Shown: positions 1 through 11,084 of the stretch, one piece after another
How the letters are laid out: each line of letters opens with the position of its first letter
Numbering within the stretch: position 1 is the first letter of the stretch
Assembly (NCBI RefSeq): GCF_902459465.1
Contig: NC_047082.1
Location: 2,790,001-2,854,000, forward strand
Source of the DNA: Asterias rubens
Lineage: Eukaryota; Echinodermata; Asteroidea; Forcipulatida; Asteriidae
Reading direction: 5' to 3'
DNA: 64,000 bases
Program-made: the position numbers and the translations under genes
The notes under the pieces: model-generated
What the model was told of the DNA's origin: nothing
The model's database searches: none
Seen by the model: only the letters and a program-made list of their open reading frames with translations

Positions 1-45
1 TGTAGTTGTTATACAAAAGTGAACATACCAACATTAAACATAACC

Positions 46-541
46 TTAAAGGCAGTGGACACTATTGGTAATTACTAAAAATAATTATTAGCATAAAAAC
101 TTACTTGGTAACAAGTCCAAGTACTTGCAAATAATGGGGAGAGGTTGATAGTATAAAACTTTGTGAGAAACGGCTCCCTCTGAAGTGACATAGTTTTCGA
201 GAAAGAAGTAATTTTCCACGAATTTGATTTTGAGACCTCAGATTTTGATTTTAGGTCTCGAAATGAAGCATCTTTATTTGTTATTGTTGTTTTTCTTGTA
301 AAGCGCTTTGAGGCTTTTTGTGTGAAGCGCTAATAAAAGCTGTGTATTATTATTATCTGAAAGCACACAGCTTTGTGTGTCAAGGGTGTTTTTTTTCCAA
401 AGGTAGTTATCTCGCAACTTCGATGACCAATTGAGCACAAATTTTCATAGGTTTGTTATTTTATGCATATGTTGAAATATGCATACAAAAAAAAAGAAGA
501 CTGGTCTTTGACAATTAGGCCTACCAATAGTGCCTAGGACT
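46..541 (+). mobile_element. MITE family A, copy 1, with nested insertion
   Basis: The left end reads AAAGGCAGTGGACACTATTG, the terminal sequence shared by about ten elements here. The usual interior follows: CTCCCTCTGAAGTGACATAG, then the arms of a GACCTCA/TGAGGTC palindrome. Positions 273-357 are an insertion with an AAGCGC-rich body and a TTATTATT tail. It interrupts the family word AAGCATCTGAAAGC and is flanked by ATCT on both sides, so it looks like a retroposed tail with a short target duplication. The right end is degraded and runs into a fragment of another family. Confidence 0.75.
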
Positions 542-583
542 AGTCCTTAGTTAGGACTACCTTTGTGAAATCCACCCCAGTGT
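520..583. repeat. Half of a palindromic GTGAAATCCACCCC element (family F)
   Basis: The segment holds GGACTAGTCCTTAGTTAGGA and ends TTTGTGAAATCCACCCC. It matches one arm of the fold-back element at 63638-63752. Only one arm is present, apparently replacing the right end of the MITE before it. Confidence 0.6.
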
Positions 584-869
584 CTTTAAATATTAATTTG
601 GTCAACCTTTTGTGAGTTTTACTGTCAGTTTCTTTAACTGATTTATTAGATAATAGCCCATGCATGAAGAGTTAAAGAGACTGACTCTGTGTGATCCAAA
701 CCCAAAGCAACATCAGTAACTATCATGAAATGGCATGCTTATATTGAAGCATGAATAAGATAATAAATCAACAAAAATCATCAAATAAACATCTAATGAG
801 AAGTGTAAACATTTCTTAAAATATATCTCAAAAATTCCTACTGTGGTTTCCTTTAACTTTATCTGTACT
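584..869. other. Unassigned AT-rich spacer
   Basis: I see no credible coding exon, RNA gene or repeat boundary here. Confidence 0.5.
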
Positions 870-1885
870 ATAAATAATCAACTTACTTGAATTGGAGGAA
901 ACTAAGACGATTTCTTGAAGCACAGCATCAAATCAAATGTTGACTTGCAGGAAGAATTTAAATCATCAATCTGTTGAACTTCGCTAGAGTAGAGCCCTTA
1001 GATGTTTCAGTCTTTCTGTGAATGTGACAAATGTAGAAAATAAAATCTATATTTTACTAATGGTGGAGTGAAGTTAAAATCGGACTAATTATTTTTGAAA
1101 AATACTTGCCTTTTTGAGATCCAAATCAACAGAGTAAAACAAATTCTACGAGAAGGGTTTTGTGTGTTGTTTAAATTACTCATCAAATTGGGGAAATCCC
1201 CATTTCGTTTGAAATCTCTGTGGACATGTAGGCCTACACCAGTGACATAACAATAGACTACACTGCCCTGTGTGAAACACCACAGATGCAACCTTGGAAC
1301 CCGTACATTGTTGTATACTTACAAATAATCAACTTACTGGAATTAGAAGAAAATGAGGCAATGGGTTCAAATCACAGCATCAAATCAAATGTTGAACCTT
1401 GCAAGTAGAAATTCAATCAACACTCTGGTGGACTTTTGTAGAGTTACATGCCCTGGTTGTTTCTAGATATTTCTGACTGTGGGTTACATGAATGTTGGAA
1501 AAACCCAAATCTATATTCAGCTATGGTGTTGGTCGAATGATTTAATATTGCATGAATAACCTTTTTGATTCTGCGTAAAGGGTTTTGTGTGTTGGTTGAA
1601 TATTCATCAAATTTGACAGGTTGTTATGTGAAGGTTGCTAAGGTCATGTTTATTGGCTGGCTCTGTTTGAATGTTTATCACAGGAATGGAACTGACTTGA
1701 TATGTGTTTGTTTGTAGGATTTTAAAAGCATAGAGGTTATTGATTATTGTTGTGGTTGATTGAATGGATGTGTAAATAAAGCTTGATAATAATATATTTC
1801 TTCTTCCTTATTTAAACCCTGCTACTCCCCAAAGACATTTTATAATCGATGGATCTTTTATCCTGTACTCTGATCTTCTTTTATG
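870..1885. repeat. Cassette-flank repeat, two diverged units in tandem
   Basis: Two units, about 870-1300 and 1310-1885, both start with AATAATCAACTTACT and contain CACAGCATCAAATCAAATGT. The second is close to identical to 6207-6682. Reverse-complement copies lie at 29800-30110, 34595-34760, 39690-40010 and 40216-40680. This sequence therefore accompanies the TRIM copies and marks a duplicated block. No coding signal is visible. Confidence 0.7.
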
Positions 1886-1889
1886 TCAG

Positions 1890-2032
1890 GTGATCCTCAT
1901 CTTGTCTTCACACAAGATCCTTAGTGAGTGTCAGACTCCCAGGTCAGATGCTGAGGACTTTACAAGTAAAGCTCTGAAGACATGATCAGGGAGAATTGGT
2001 TCATACAAGAAACAGAAAGCTCACAATGAGAG
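1890..2032 (+). pseudogene. 143-nt exon-like segment, copy with a stop codon
   Basis: The segment lies between a splice acceptor (TTTTATGTCAG) and a donor (GAGAG|GTGAGTGA). In the first frame it encodes a Ser-rich peptide that includes QTPRSDAEDF and ends SYKKQKAHNER, but an in-frame TGA falls near 1981, where intact copies at 34405-34547 and 39515-39657 have CTA. All three are exactly 143 nt. It lies on the strand opposite to the neighbouring TRIM gene. I do not recognise the protein. Confidence 0.55.
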
Positions 2033-2289
2033 GTGAGTGAGATTCTTGACTTTTAAACTCTGATGTATTTATTCCATACCAATCATTTATATGTGCAACA
2101 TAGTATATTTAAAAATTTGTAGTTCCAGAAAATTCGATAGACTCTTCTAATGCGTTCATTTATACAACTGAAATATATATCGTCATTCATTTTACAATAT
2201 CTTATGAAACGAGAAATACAGCTCTTCAAGAATCTGTGTGGTACATAAACTTGCACTACACACTTCTTGAACTTTGCTGGCCTGGGATT

Positions 2290-2385
2290 TCATTCTTGAA
2301 AGGGTCAAGGCCATTTCCATTCTGCAAGGGGCACCAAGGCCAAGACCTCCGTGACCTTCTAATTCCAGGCCTGACTTTGGTATTG
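2290..2385 (+). repeat. Dispersed repeat with GGGGCACCAAGGCCAAGAC
   Basis: The segment includes GGGGCACCAAGGCCAAGACC and ATTCCAGGCCTG. Related pieces lie at about 36735-36812 and 51125-51210. It resembles no gene I know. Confidence 0.5.
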
Positions 2386-2535
2386 GGAGACTTTGGAACG
2401 CTTGGTGGCAGCAGACATACCAGACCATTCTATTGTTTTTGTAGTTTTGATAAGCATACGTGCACATTACCAAAAACAATTGGTACCGTATGTAATAAGT
2501 GTACTGCCACCTAGCATCCCAAAAGTTCCATAACT
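2386..2535. mobile_element. Fold-back MITE family B, diverged copy
   Basis: The left arm contains GGAACGCTTGGTGGCAGCAG and the right arm TACTGCCACCTAGCATCC. The arms are roughly complementary and enclose a core with a GCATACGTGCAC-type centre. Better copies lie at 43561-43712 and 48714-48860, and one with an insertion at 33739-34160. Confidence 0.6.
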
Positions 2536-2937
2536 GTCACTAAATATTATAAGCCTTAATAAAGAAAGTTTACTTGTTCAATCAAAACAGGCAACTTGGT
2601 ACTTCTAGCTACGAGTAAAGTATGCATTATAAAGATTACATATTCTTTTAAAGAAAATACAAAGATCTACAGTTTGCTTGCAGCAAAGTTGAGATTTTTC
2701 TGATTTTATACAAAAGTTTGCATCTTGAAAACTGAATTTGCGCGTACAAAGGCTCTGAAAACCGGACAACTCAAATGAGTGCTATACCATTCCTGCACAG
2801 GAGCGGGTTGGTTGCAGCATGCATAAAGTTAATATAAGTTCACATGTTGAGAATCATCGAGTTTTACTTTCTTTGTAACATTTCCCACAAATAATACAAC
2901 TCAGAGAAAATGGGACCAATGTGAGTGATCATTTTAC
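2536..2937. other. Unassigned spacer
   Basis: AT-rich sequence with no supported gene. Small similarities exist to the 35.8 kb and 38.8 kb regions (an element with ACTCAGAGAAAATGGG/TTGTATTATTTGTGG words). Confidence 0.4.
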
Positions 2938-3127
2938 AGCTCGGTTCATACTTCCTGCAAATGCAAATGCGACGCAAATTTTGAAGTGGATTTGACGTCA
3001 TAACTCTTGTTTTCGCTCAATATTCGCAAGAGAGTTGGGGACAACGCAACTGTTGCAAATTTTTTTTTGTGAATTTGTGCGTCAACATTCGTATCGCATT
3101 CGCAGGAAGTCTGAACCGGGCTTACCT
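2938..3127. mobile_element. MITE family D, copy 1
   Basis: The terminal inverted repeat reads GCTCGGTTCATACTTCCTGC at the left and GCAGGAAGTCTGAACCGGGC at the right. The core contains TGACGTCA and TATTCGCAAGAGAGTTG. Matching copies lie at 45893-46085 and 59343-59522. No open reading frame is supported, so it is non-autonomous. Confidence 0.75.
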
Positions 3128-3403
3128 CTACAATGCTATTCTCAAAATATCGTTTTTCAAGTAAGGCTGTTTTTCCATGGAAGGGCCTTGTTCATAAAAC
3201 TGAGTGGTTTCAGGTGCAAATCCTGCTCTTTTCTAGTCAATCTTTTTCACCACAATTTGAATAGCTTTCTTACTACATACTGTCTGTTTACCATGACATA
3301 TTGTTAAATTGAAAAAAAATATTAACATTTGCAGACCACAGTCATTTTTTAAAATCTTGTTTCAAATTTTAACTTAGAACTCCAGTTCAAATTGAATGTT
3401 CCA

Positions 3404-3655
<252 letters not shown>

Positions 3656-4195
3656 AACTTATAGGCCTAAATTCCCCAATTAAATCCCAAAACAAATTAT
3701 TAGAAAATTAAGCCATACCAGCTGTTACCTACACGTATATTAAATGAAACCATTAAAAATACTACAAACAACTGAAGGATCTAAAAAATTACTCTTTAAA
3801 CAAAGTAGCAACATGACATAAAAGATGAGCCAAGACTTGATGTGGGTTTCTGAGTTAAATATGATATCATGTTACAATCTTTAAGATACAAGTACTTAAT
3901 TGATACTATTAGTTCTTGAAAGAGTTCTCGTCATTTTTGTTTGTCCGGATTGTCCGATGCTATAAGACTCTCATCAAGAGACTTAATGCTTCAAAGCAAG
4001 AGGACGAACCACAAGGGAATTGGCAATAAGGGTGTATGTAAAGGTGTGGCCTTTTCTGATCCAGTTCTCTTAACTCAGAGTTATTGTAATGAATGTATTA
4101 ACTGTCTTGCAAGAAGTTCCTGTCCTCTCCAAAGTTAACTTAATATTTTGCCATTTGGTGAACTATTACCAATGAGTACAAGTTCATGGCGGTCT

Positions 4196-6010
4196 TTACT
4201 TCTGGCTGTATATTTTAACTGATGCATATGTAGCCACAACCAGATCACCAGCTGGTGTGATTGTAATGCCATTTGGATCAGTGCAGCCTTTAATGATGCA
4301 TCCAATGTACTGGCCGTCAGGACTGTAATGGTGGATCTCACCTGCTGATGATTCGCAATCCCATACATCAACATAGATACTGCCATCCTTGTTGCAACAT
4401 AAACCACGAGGATACTTGGACTGTTTGAAATCTACTGAGAAGACGATACCACCATTGTAGTCTACTGAAACCATCTTCTTGCCAAACTTGTTGGTGTAGA
4501 TGAGTTGCTGTTTGTGGATAGTCAAGGTTCCACCAATCCTTGGAGCAGGCAGTGTTGTGATGAGGGATCCATCTGGTTTGTGTAGAGAGAGATCTCCCAG
4601 TCTTTCATACCCCACTGCTATGAGATTATTGTCATCCACTGCTATACATGATGGCTGGATGGGTTGCTGTCCACCAAGTTTTAGCTCACGGAGACACTTA
4701 TATGTTCTATTGAAGATCTTAACTTTTGTGTTATCTACAACAATGAGCTCATCATTCTTGTTCACAGTCACTCTGCTTGGATTAGTGAGACCTTTAATCG
4801 ACAGTTCTTTTGCAAAGACCTTTGATTGTGCATCGTTGTCTGCTGATATTTTGATCAAGGTTCTGCTCTTGATATCACAGACAACAATGTCGCCATTGCA
4901 GAAGGAAGCAACATCCAACGCACAAAAGTCTTGTATTTGTTGATCTGTGTTCATGTATGTTGTTAATTCTGTTTTCAATGTCCATATCTGTTGTGTAAGT
5001 TTTTTCTTGACTGGCTGTGTAAGCTTTCTTGCTGCAGCAGAAGCTGCCCCTTCTAGTTTCTGTTCTTCTTTTATTCTCAGTCTCCCGAGTGATTTCTGGT
5101 CGTCTTCAAAGTCAATATAAGTCAGATCGCTGGTCACTTGTTTGGGTTGTATCTCTGTGTAGTCTTCCAGGTCTTGCAAGAGGTTTTCTATCAAATGTAG
5201 ATTCTCAAAGAAGTTCACTTCATCCATGTGTTGATTAACTGCAACTTTGTTATTCTTTGCTTTTGTCATGTCATTGTTATTTGTGGCTAGTGCAGTTTCT
5301 ATTTGTGTGGCTTTGTCTTTATATGTCTGGGCTAATTCTACCACCAGGTTGTTCTCTTCCTCTCTGATCCTTGCAACCTCCTCGGCGATCTTCTCATCTG
5401 CCTTCTTGGCGATCTGTGCTTTGGTGGAAGCAAACATAGAATCTAATGTCTTGCGAGACATACCTATGTCTTCCATAGCAATCTTAAAAGTTATGTGATG
5501 TTGTGCTACTGCTGCTAATATTTCATTGGCTTTCTTCTTGCAGTTGTCAACAACCTCATTGAGTTCAGTGGCAGGATGCATTTTGTGGTCCTTTGCAATG
5601 CAAGTTGTGCATATCAACTGTTTGCATGAGTCACAGTACATGATAACATCCTTGCCAGGATGCTTGCTACATTTAGAAACAGACCCAGAACTGGGTGGTT
5701 GAATTGCTTGTTGTTTTTGTAGTTCAGTTTCATGCTGTTCAATTTCATCTAACATAGAAGTCAACCTTAAGTCAGTTTGTAGATCAACAACTCCTTTTCC
5801 ACTGAGTGAAGTTTCAGCACGACACACTGGGCATATTAGTTTTGGACTGGTTGGGTCAGTCTCTGCAAGTTGTTGAAGGCATTTCTGGCAATATGCATGA
5901 GAACACTCCAGCATCTTGGGCTCCTTGAAGCGGTCCATGCAGAGTTGACATTCAATATCTCGCTGGCTGATCTTCTTTAAGACTGACTCGACTGTTACTC
6001 TTTCAGCCAT
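4196..6010 (-). CDS. TRIM-type RING/B-box/coiled-coil/NHL-like protein (TRIM copy 1)
   Basis: Predicted RING E3 ubiquitin ligase of 604 residues in one coding exon. The RING is C3HC4: C21-x2-C24, C36-x-H38, C41-x2-C44, C60-x2-C63. A type 2 B-box runs from C114 to H145 with all zinc ligands. A coiled coil occupies about 150-290. The C-terminal 260 residues repeat short beta-blade motifs (PSRVTVNKNDELIVVDN, PSCIAVDDNN, PRGLCCNKDGSIYV, PNGITITPAGDLVVA) typical of NHL/six-bladed propellers, as in TRIM2/3/56-like proteins. No filamin domain is visible. The ATG is the first after a splice acceptor in the leader, and the stop is TAA. Substrate and role are unknown; TRIM56-type proteins act in vertebrate innate immunity, which is not evidence for this gene. 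It is the only minus-strand TRIM copy here. Confidence 0.93.
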   Translation of the reverse strand: MAERVTVESVLKKISQRDIECQLCMDRFKEPKMLECSHAYCQKCLQQLAETDPTSPKLICPVCRAETSLSGKGVVDLQTDLRLTSMLDEIEQHETELQKQQAIQPPSSGSVSKCSKHPGKDVIMYCDSCKQLICTTCIAKDHKMHPATELNEVVDNCKKKANEILAAVAQHHITFKIAMEDIGMSRKTLDSMFASTKAQIAKKADEKIAEEVARIREEENNLVVELAQTYKDKATQIETALATNNNDMTKAKNNKVAVNQHMDEVNFFENLHLIENLLQDLEDYTEIQPKQVTSDLTYIDFEDDQKSLGRLRIKEEQKLEGAASAAARKLTQPVKKKLTQQIWTLKTELTTYMNTDQQIQDFCALDVASFCNGDIVVCDIKSRTLIKISADNDAQSKVFAKELSIKGLTNPSRVTVNKNDELIVVDNTKVKIFNRTYKCLRELKLGGQQPIQPSCIAVDDNNLIAVGYERLGDLSLHKPDGSLITTLPAPRIGGTLTIHKQQLIYTNKFGKKMVSVDYNGGIVFSVDFKQSKYPRGLCCNKDGSIYVDVWDCESSAGEIHHYSPDGQYIGCIIKGCTDPNGITITPAGDLVVATYASVKIYSQK

Positions 6011-6062
6011 GTTGTATGACTATTGAAATAGTTTGAACTGTTAACCTGTAAATCAGAAAGAA
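6011..6062 (-). promoter_or_regulatory. TRIM copy 1 leader with 3' splice site
   Basis: Reading toward the ATG on the minus strand, a pyrimidine-rich tract and GATTTACAG precede GTTAACAGTTCAAAC, with the ATG about 37 nt after the acceptor. The same leader precedes the broken copy at 38038. This implies a non-coding first exon upstream, which I did not locate. Confidence 0.6.
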
Positions 6063-6206
6063 AAAAATAATAATACCAACATCAAATTAACCTACTGTAG
6101 ATTAGTAGATTACAGTGCTTGGTTTTGGTTGTTTTTGTTGTTGTTCTGTAAGGAACGTTACAGAGTTGGTAAGAAACACAAATTGTGAAGATCACAGATC
6201 AACATG

Positions 6207-6682
6207 TTGAACCTTGCAAGTAGAAATTCAATCAACATTCTGGTGGACTTTTGTAGAGTGACATGCCCTGGCTGTTACTAGTTATTTCTGACTGTGGTTT
6301 ACATTAATGTCGGAAAAATCCAAATCTATATTCAGCTCATTGTGTTGGTCGAATGATTTAATATTGCATGAATAACTTGGAGTAAACTTCCTTTTTGATT
6401 CTGCGTAAAGGGTTTTGTGTGTTAGTTGAATATTCATCAAATTTGACAGGTTATTATGTGAAGGTTGCTAAGGTCATGTTTATTGGCTGGCTCTGTTGGA
6501 ATGTTTATCACAGGAATGGAACTGACTTGATATGGGTTTGTTTGTAGGATTTTAAAAGCATAGAGGTTATTGATTATTGTTGTGGTTGATTGAATGGATG
6601 TGTAAATAAAGCTTGATAATAATATATTTCTTCTTCCTTATTTAAACCTTGCTACTCCCCAAAGACATTTTATAATCGCTGG
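6207..6682 (+). repeat. Cassette-flank repeat, second copy around TRIM copy 1
   Basis: Near-identical to 1383-1850, including GGATTTTAAAAGCATAGAGG and ATGTGTAAATAAAGCTTGAT. The same-strand copies flank TRIM copy 1 on both sides, so the gene sits between direct repeats that could recombine. Confidence 0.75.
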
Positions 6683-7320
6683 AGTAAGGCTGTTTTTTCC
6701 TAGAAGGGCCTTGTGTTTAAACCTGGTGGTTTCAGGTTCAAATCCTTCTCTAGTCAATCTGTCTTTTTTCACAACAATTTGAAAAGCCTCATGACTCCAT
6801 TTATTACTGTCCATTTACCATGACATCTACATTGTTAAACTGAAAAAGGGAAGTAGTTACATTTTTGCAGACCACATTCATATTTAGAAAATCTTGTTTC
6901 AAATCCTGACTTAGAACTCCAGTAAAAAATGAATGCTGTTCCAAGTAGCAATATCATGACACCTTGTAGTTATGTTGTAACTTTGTAATCAAAGGCTGGC
7001 TGACACACACCCTAAAACTACATGTACTTAGTTATGATCAGTAGCCTAGTTCTCTGAAACTGTTTGGGCTGTTGTGATAATCCGAACACTGTGTATGTAC
7101 ATGGACTTTAAACACACTCAGTGTACATTTGAGATAACGATGCATTTATCATGAACTTTACAGTAAAAAGTGAATTATGCTGTTCCAAACAAAAGATATT
7201 CCAAGACTCGATGTTGGTTTCTTCTGAGTTGAATATGATATCAGATTACAATCATTTACATGTAGTTAGTTGATATTGAGTTCTTGCATGATTTCTTAAA
7301 AATGCAACCAACAGGTGTTT
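6683..7320 (+). repeat. Repeat R copy 2
   Basis: The best plus-strand copy of repeat R. It begins AGTAAGGCTGTTTTTTCC, carries GGTTTCAGGTTCAAATCC, passes through TTTAGAAAATCTTGTTTC and ends near TGAGTTCTTGCATGATTTC. The centre (about 6950-7180) is diverged. Confidence 0.6.
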
Positions 7321-7349
7321 AAAACAAGTTCGTTTTTTTGCAAACCAAT

Positions 7350-7450
7350 ACTTTAAAGGCAGTGGACACTATTGGTAATTACTCCAAATAATTATTAGCA
7401 TAAAACCTTTTGTTGTAACAAGTAATGGGGAGCTGTTGATTCTGCATGAC
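7350..7450 (+). mobile_element. MITE family A, truncated copy
   Basis: It has the left end AAAGGCAGTGGACACTATTG and runs to AATGGGGAGCTGTTGAT, then stops abruptly. The rest of the element is absent, and unrelated sequence with GGACTTACCCCTTGTGAT/GGACCTACCCCTGGTGAT words follows. Confidence 0.7.
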
Positions 7451-7602
7451 TCCATGAGCAGACTGTGATTGCGGAAATTCAAGGGTGTCAAACACGGAAT
7501 CAAAATTTGATTAACTGCTGGACTTACCCCTTGTGATTTTTTCGATTTTAGGCCCTAATTTGACAAAAGTGCTGGACCTACCCCTGGTGATTTGTTCTAT
7601 TT

Positions 7603-8002
7603 AAAGGCAGTAGACACTATTGGTAATTGTCAAAGACTAGCCTTCACAGTTGGTGTACATGTATCTCAACATACACTGTATGCATAAAATAACAAACCTG
7701 TGAAAATTTGAGCTCAATCGGTCATCGAACTTGCGAGATAATAATGAAAGAAAAAAACACCCTTGTCACCTGAAGTTGTGTGCGTTTAGATGGTTGATTT
7801 CGAGACCTCAAGTCTATACTTGGGGTCTCGAAATCAAATTCGTGGAAATTTACTTCTTTTTTGAAAACTATGGCACTTCAGAGGGAGCCGTTTCTCACAA
7901 TGTTTTTTACCATCAACCTCTCCCCATTACTCGTCACCAAGAAAGGTTTTATGCTCATAATTATTTTGAGTAATTACCAATAGTGTCCACTGCCTTTAAG
8001 GC
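7603..8002 (-). mobile_element. MITE family A, full copy
   Basis: Both ends are present: AAAGGCAGTAGACACTATTG at the left and CAATAGTGTCCACTGCCTTT at the right. The internal palindrome pairs GAGACCTCAAG with CTTGGGGTCTCG. Orientation is reversed relative to copy 1. The ends are flanked by TTTAAA/TTTAAG-like sequence. The interior has no coding capacity. Confidence 0.85.
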
Positions 8003-8243
8003 CTAAGTTTGAATACATTGTAATGTTTGCCTCGCTAAATTTAATCTTAAAGGTTCTTTGTCTAAGCAAAGTGTTATGTCACAGTACAAATCACTGTGGC
8101 AATATTGATATTCATCTTTGAATCTTTGTGCTTCGTCTTACAACATTGTTCTTCATGGCTGTATCAATTAAGAGTGCACTCATGTATTATGATTTTATTA
8201 TTATTAATAATTTGATTGTCATTTCTTTTTTTTTCTTCTCCAG

Positions 8244-8388
8244 AAGTAATCCAGACAGAGATTGTCCGATCTTCAATCACGGTGTTTTTCCATCACACTG
8301 AGCAGAGATGTCTCAATCTATCAATGTTGAAGTATTGAAGGCTCTCCAGCAATCTGCTTTGACTATTCAATCAACGTCATGATTACAG
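8244..8388 (+). other. Candidate spliced exon a
   Basis: Preceded by a long pyrimidine tract and CTCCAG, followed by TTACAG|GTACGA. The 145-nt segment contains ATGTCTCAATCTATCAATGT, an open stretch of only about 24 codons. Its first 30 nt resemble the starts of the segments at 9333 and 10878, and a copy of that start lies reversed at 34763-34797. It may belong to a non-coding or untranslated transcript. Confidence 0.3.
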
Positions 8389-9332
8389 GTACGATTCAGA
8401 CTACTATTCCCACTACTGTCTATAAGCAAAACATTCAAAGGGACCCGTTGCCTTGGATCGGGCGAGTTAAATACGGGCGAGTCTATGAAAAGCATTTGAA
8501 ACCGTTTGAGAATTTTTTTTTTAAGTACAATATATCGATCCACACATGTATGCCTTGAAATTGCGTGGTTTTCCTTTTACTTTAATCACACAGTCAGTCA
8601 TTTTGTGAAGTCAAAAATCCACAAACTAATTTATTCATGCATTGCTTGCTGTTGAACTAAGTTTTTATACGTCCAATTTCCCCGTATGAAAACAAAAAAC
8701 GCCACCAAAACATGTAGCTGAGTAATTGACAAAATAAAGTAACTTTTAAATTCAAAGTGAAGACAAGTTTAGAAGTTATGTGAAGGATGCACTAAGGTTA
8801 AAGAGCTCCAGTGTTTTGGGGATCACAGATTTTTTGGGCTGATGTTTTTTACAAAGATTGGCACCATTCAGTTCAAGTTGATCAATTTGATGGTTAGAGA
8901 AAGTTTCATGGGTGTACGGAATGAGACCCTTGTATAGTACAGCAAAATGCTACTCAAAACATCTCAGTTGCTAAACAAAAATCACCATTTGCTGCTTGTT
9001 ATTAGCATCAGGCATGACGTATTTACTACTTTAGTTTGTTTTCATTTTTTGTTGTACTTTGGGGAGGGGGAGACCAAATAGTTGTTATTAGCAAGACCTA
9101 TAAGAAGTATATCATAGTGCACATAATGGCCAGGCCTTTTACTTGATAACATTTTCCTACTTCCAAAGACAAAATATTATGCATGTAACCTTCAGTGTGT
9201 AATTAACATGTTAAGTCCATCAAATGTTGGCTGTGCAAAATTCCTGGATGAAATCGTTCCCTAACTTTGATGATAGAAATTGTTAATAAAATGTCAAACA
9301 AAATTCAAATTACTTTTTGTCATCTTCTACAG
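8389..9332. other. Unassigned spacer
   Basis: AT-rich sequence between two candidate exons. I see no gene, SINE or MITE ends. Confidence 0.4.
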
Positions 9333-9462
9333 ATCAAGTAATCCAGATGCAGAGTAACAGATCTTTGTTCATAGAGGCGGACCAATAAACATGTCAGCGG
9401 AGTTTTTAGCAAATCTGTGAAGGATGAAGCCAGCATTGGGACAACTTGACCGACTTCAAAGG
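9333..9462 (+). other. Candidate spliced exon b
   Basis: The acceptor TCTTCTACAG precedes ATCAAGTAATCCAGATGCAG, similar to the start of exon a. A possible donor GG|GTAAAA follows. Only a nine-codon open stretch begins at its ATG. Support is the splice-site pattern and similarity to 8244 and 10878. Confidence 0.25.
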
Positions 9463-9474
9463 GTAAAAAAAAAC

Positions 9475-9632
9475 AATATTCTTTATCCCCGATGCAAAAT
9501 TAACATCTATTATAAATCCTTGTGGTACCTGCTGCCAAAGCATAGGATTCGAACTGCCTCTAGATACCGGGCAATCTCGGTAGTCTAGTTGGTAAGACAC
9601 TGCTCTAGAATGCAAGTGTCCATACACTGCAT
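9475..9632 (+). mobile_element. SINE family 2 fragment (tRNA-like)
   Basis: Contains ACCGGGCAATCTCGGTAGTC then TAGTTGGTAAGACACTGCTC, the A-box part of a tRNA-derived element. A fuller copy lies at 55540-55810. The B-box half is missing here. Confidence 0.6.
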
Positions 9633-9877
9633 CTTGATGTAGAACAAGCATCTTCATGTTCCTTAGAAGTTTCACAGAAAACAGTATTTTCTGTCTTTTG
9701 AAATGGGTTTGGTGTGCACTTTGATTTTGTTTCAAACACAAATAATATAGCATTTTATGTTTGAACCCAAAGCTCCTAAAAATGGTTTGATGTTTTGAGA
9801 TTTGCATTGATGGTCCGTTGATATTTTAGACAACATGTTTAAACTTTTTTTCTTCATTTATTCTTTTATCTACACAG

Positions 9878-9931
9878 TTCCTCATTTGATGTTGGCAACA
9901 ATCTACCGTGGCAAGTCAATCAACTTTGAAG
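9878..9931 (+). other. Candidate spliced exon c
   Basis: A 54-nt segment between TTTTATCTACACAG and TTTGAAG|GTAGGA. It is too short to judge coding potential. Confidence 0.22.
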
Positions 9932-9959
9932 GTAGGATACATTTCTCTGTATCAGAAAG

Positions 9960-10721
9960 GCTAAAAGGCACTGGACACCTTTGGTAATCATTGTTGGCAT
10001 AAAAACATACTTGTTAACGATCAATGGAGAGCTGTTGATAGTATAAAACATTGTGAGACACGGCTCCCTCTGAAGTAACGTAGTTTTCAAGAAAGAAGTA
10101 ATTTTCCACTAAAATACTTGAATTTGATTTTGAGACCTCAGAATTTGATTTTGATGTTCTTCTTTTTTTCTGCTTGAGCTTTTAAAAAATTGGGCCCAAA
10201 TGTTACGCCAAAATCACTGTCATAGTGTTAATGGTAGAGAAATTGAAACACTGCAGTATCAACTATTTTGAGAAAAGATTCCCTTCAGAGGATGTAAATA
10301 ATCTTTCACCCAAAAGGCATTTGAATCTGAGAAACGATTCATGCATGAATTGTCTCTCAGATTTTGAAGGGTTGGTGTCCGATGGCGAATGTTTTGGCCA
10401 GAGTTGGTACTTGCTGTCACTTCTCGAAACGTTGAAGGGTTCGACCTCAATGTGAAAAACTTTTTGGCTGTTTTCCCAGCAAGTAGACACTGTTTTAAGC
10501 TGAAAATCTCACATGTGAATTTTATTGTTGATGTCTTTATAGCTTTGTTTGTAGACAATTTAAAGGCGGTACTTCTTTCTCGAAAACAACGCCACTTCAG
10601 AGGGAGCAGTTTCTCACAATGTTTCATTCCATTAACCTTTCCCTTTACTCGTTACCAAGTCAGGTTTTATGCTAAAAATTATTTTGAGTAATACCCATTA
10701 GTGTCCACTGCCTTTAAGGGA
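9960..10721. mobile_element. MITE family A ends enclosing a longer interior
   Basis: The left end at 9960 (AAAGGCACTGGACACCTTTG) and the right end at about 10700 (GTGTCCACTGCCTTTA) are family A ends in inverted orientation. They enclose about 760 bp instead of about 395. The extra 10160-10560 segment shares no obvious sequence with other copies. It contains an imperfect inverted repeat around GAATCTGAGAAACGATTCAT/CATGAATTGTCTCTCAGATT. It is either an insertion into a standard copy or a longer relative. Confidence 0.55.
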
Positions 10722-10877
10722 TTTCTCTGCTTTAACCAGTTTTCTTTTTTGGTTAACCAAACCATCCCCCCCATCTTTTTTCTTCAGATGTATGTTGTAC
10801 ACCATGTATGGCTTAGTTAAAGGTTTTCTTTACTATCATTAATATTGTTTCTCTTTTCTGTCTTTCATCCTCTACAG

Positions 10878-10980
10878 ATCACTTTATCCAGACAGAGAGC
10901 GTCGGATCTCCATTCAAGTTACAGTCCATCACCGGTGGAGATGCCTTTTATGAAGTGTTTGTAAATCTAAATTTATAACT
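10878..10980 (+). other. Candidate spliced exon d
   Basis: The acceptor TCCTCTACAG precedes ATCACTTTATCCAGACAGAG, resembling the starts of exons a and b. No clear donor is seen before the minisatellite begins. It could be a terminal exon. Confidence 0.22.
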
Positions 10981-11084
10981 ACTTGTATCTGGGATGGATC
11001 TTCAGGTTTAATCTAATATCACCAAGATAATGAAGGCTTTTTCCTGAAAGAGCATCTTTGTCTGCAAGATTAATATGTGCACAT

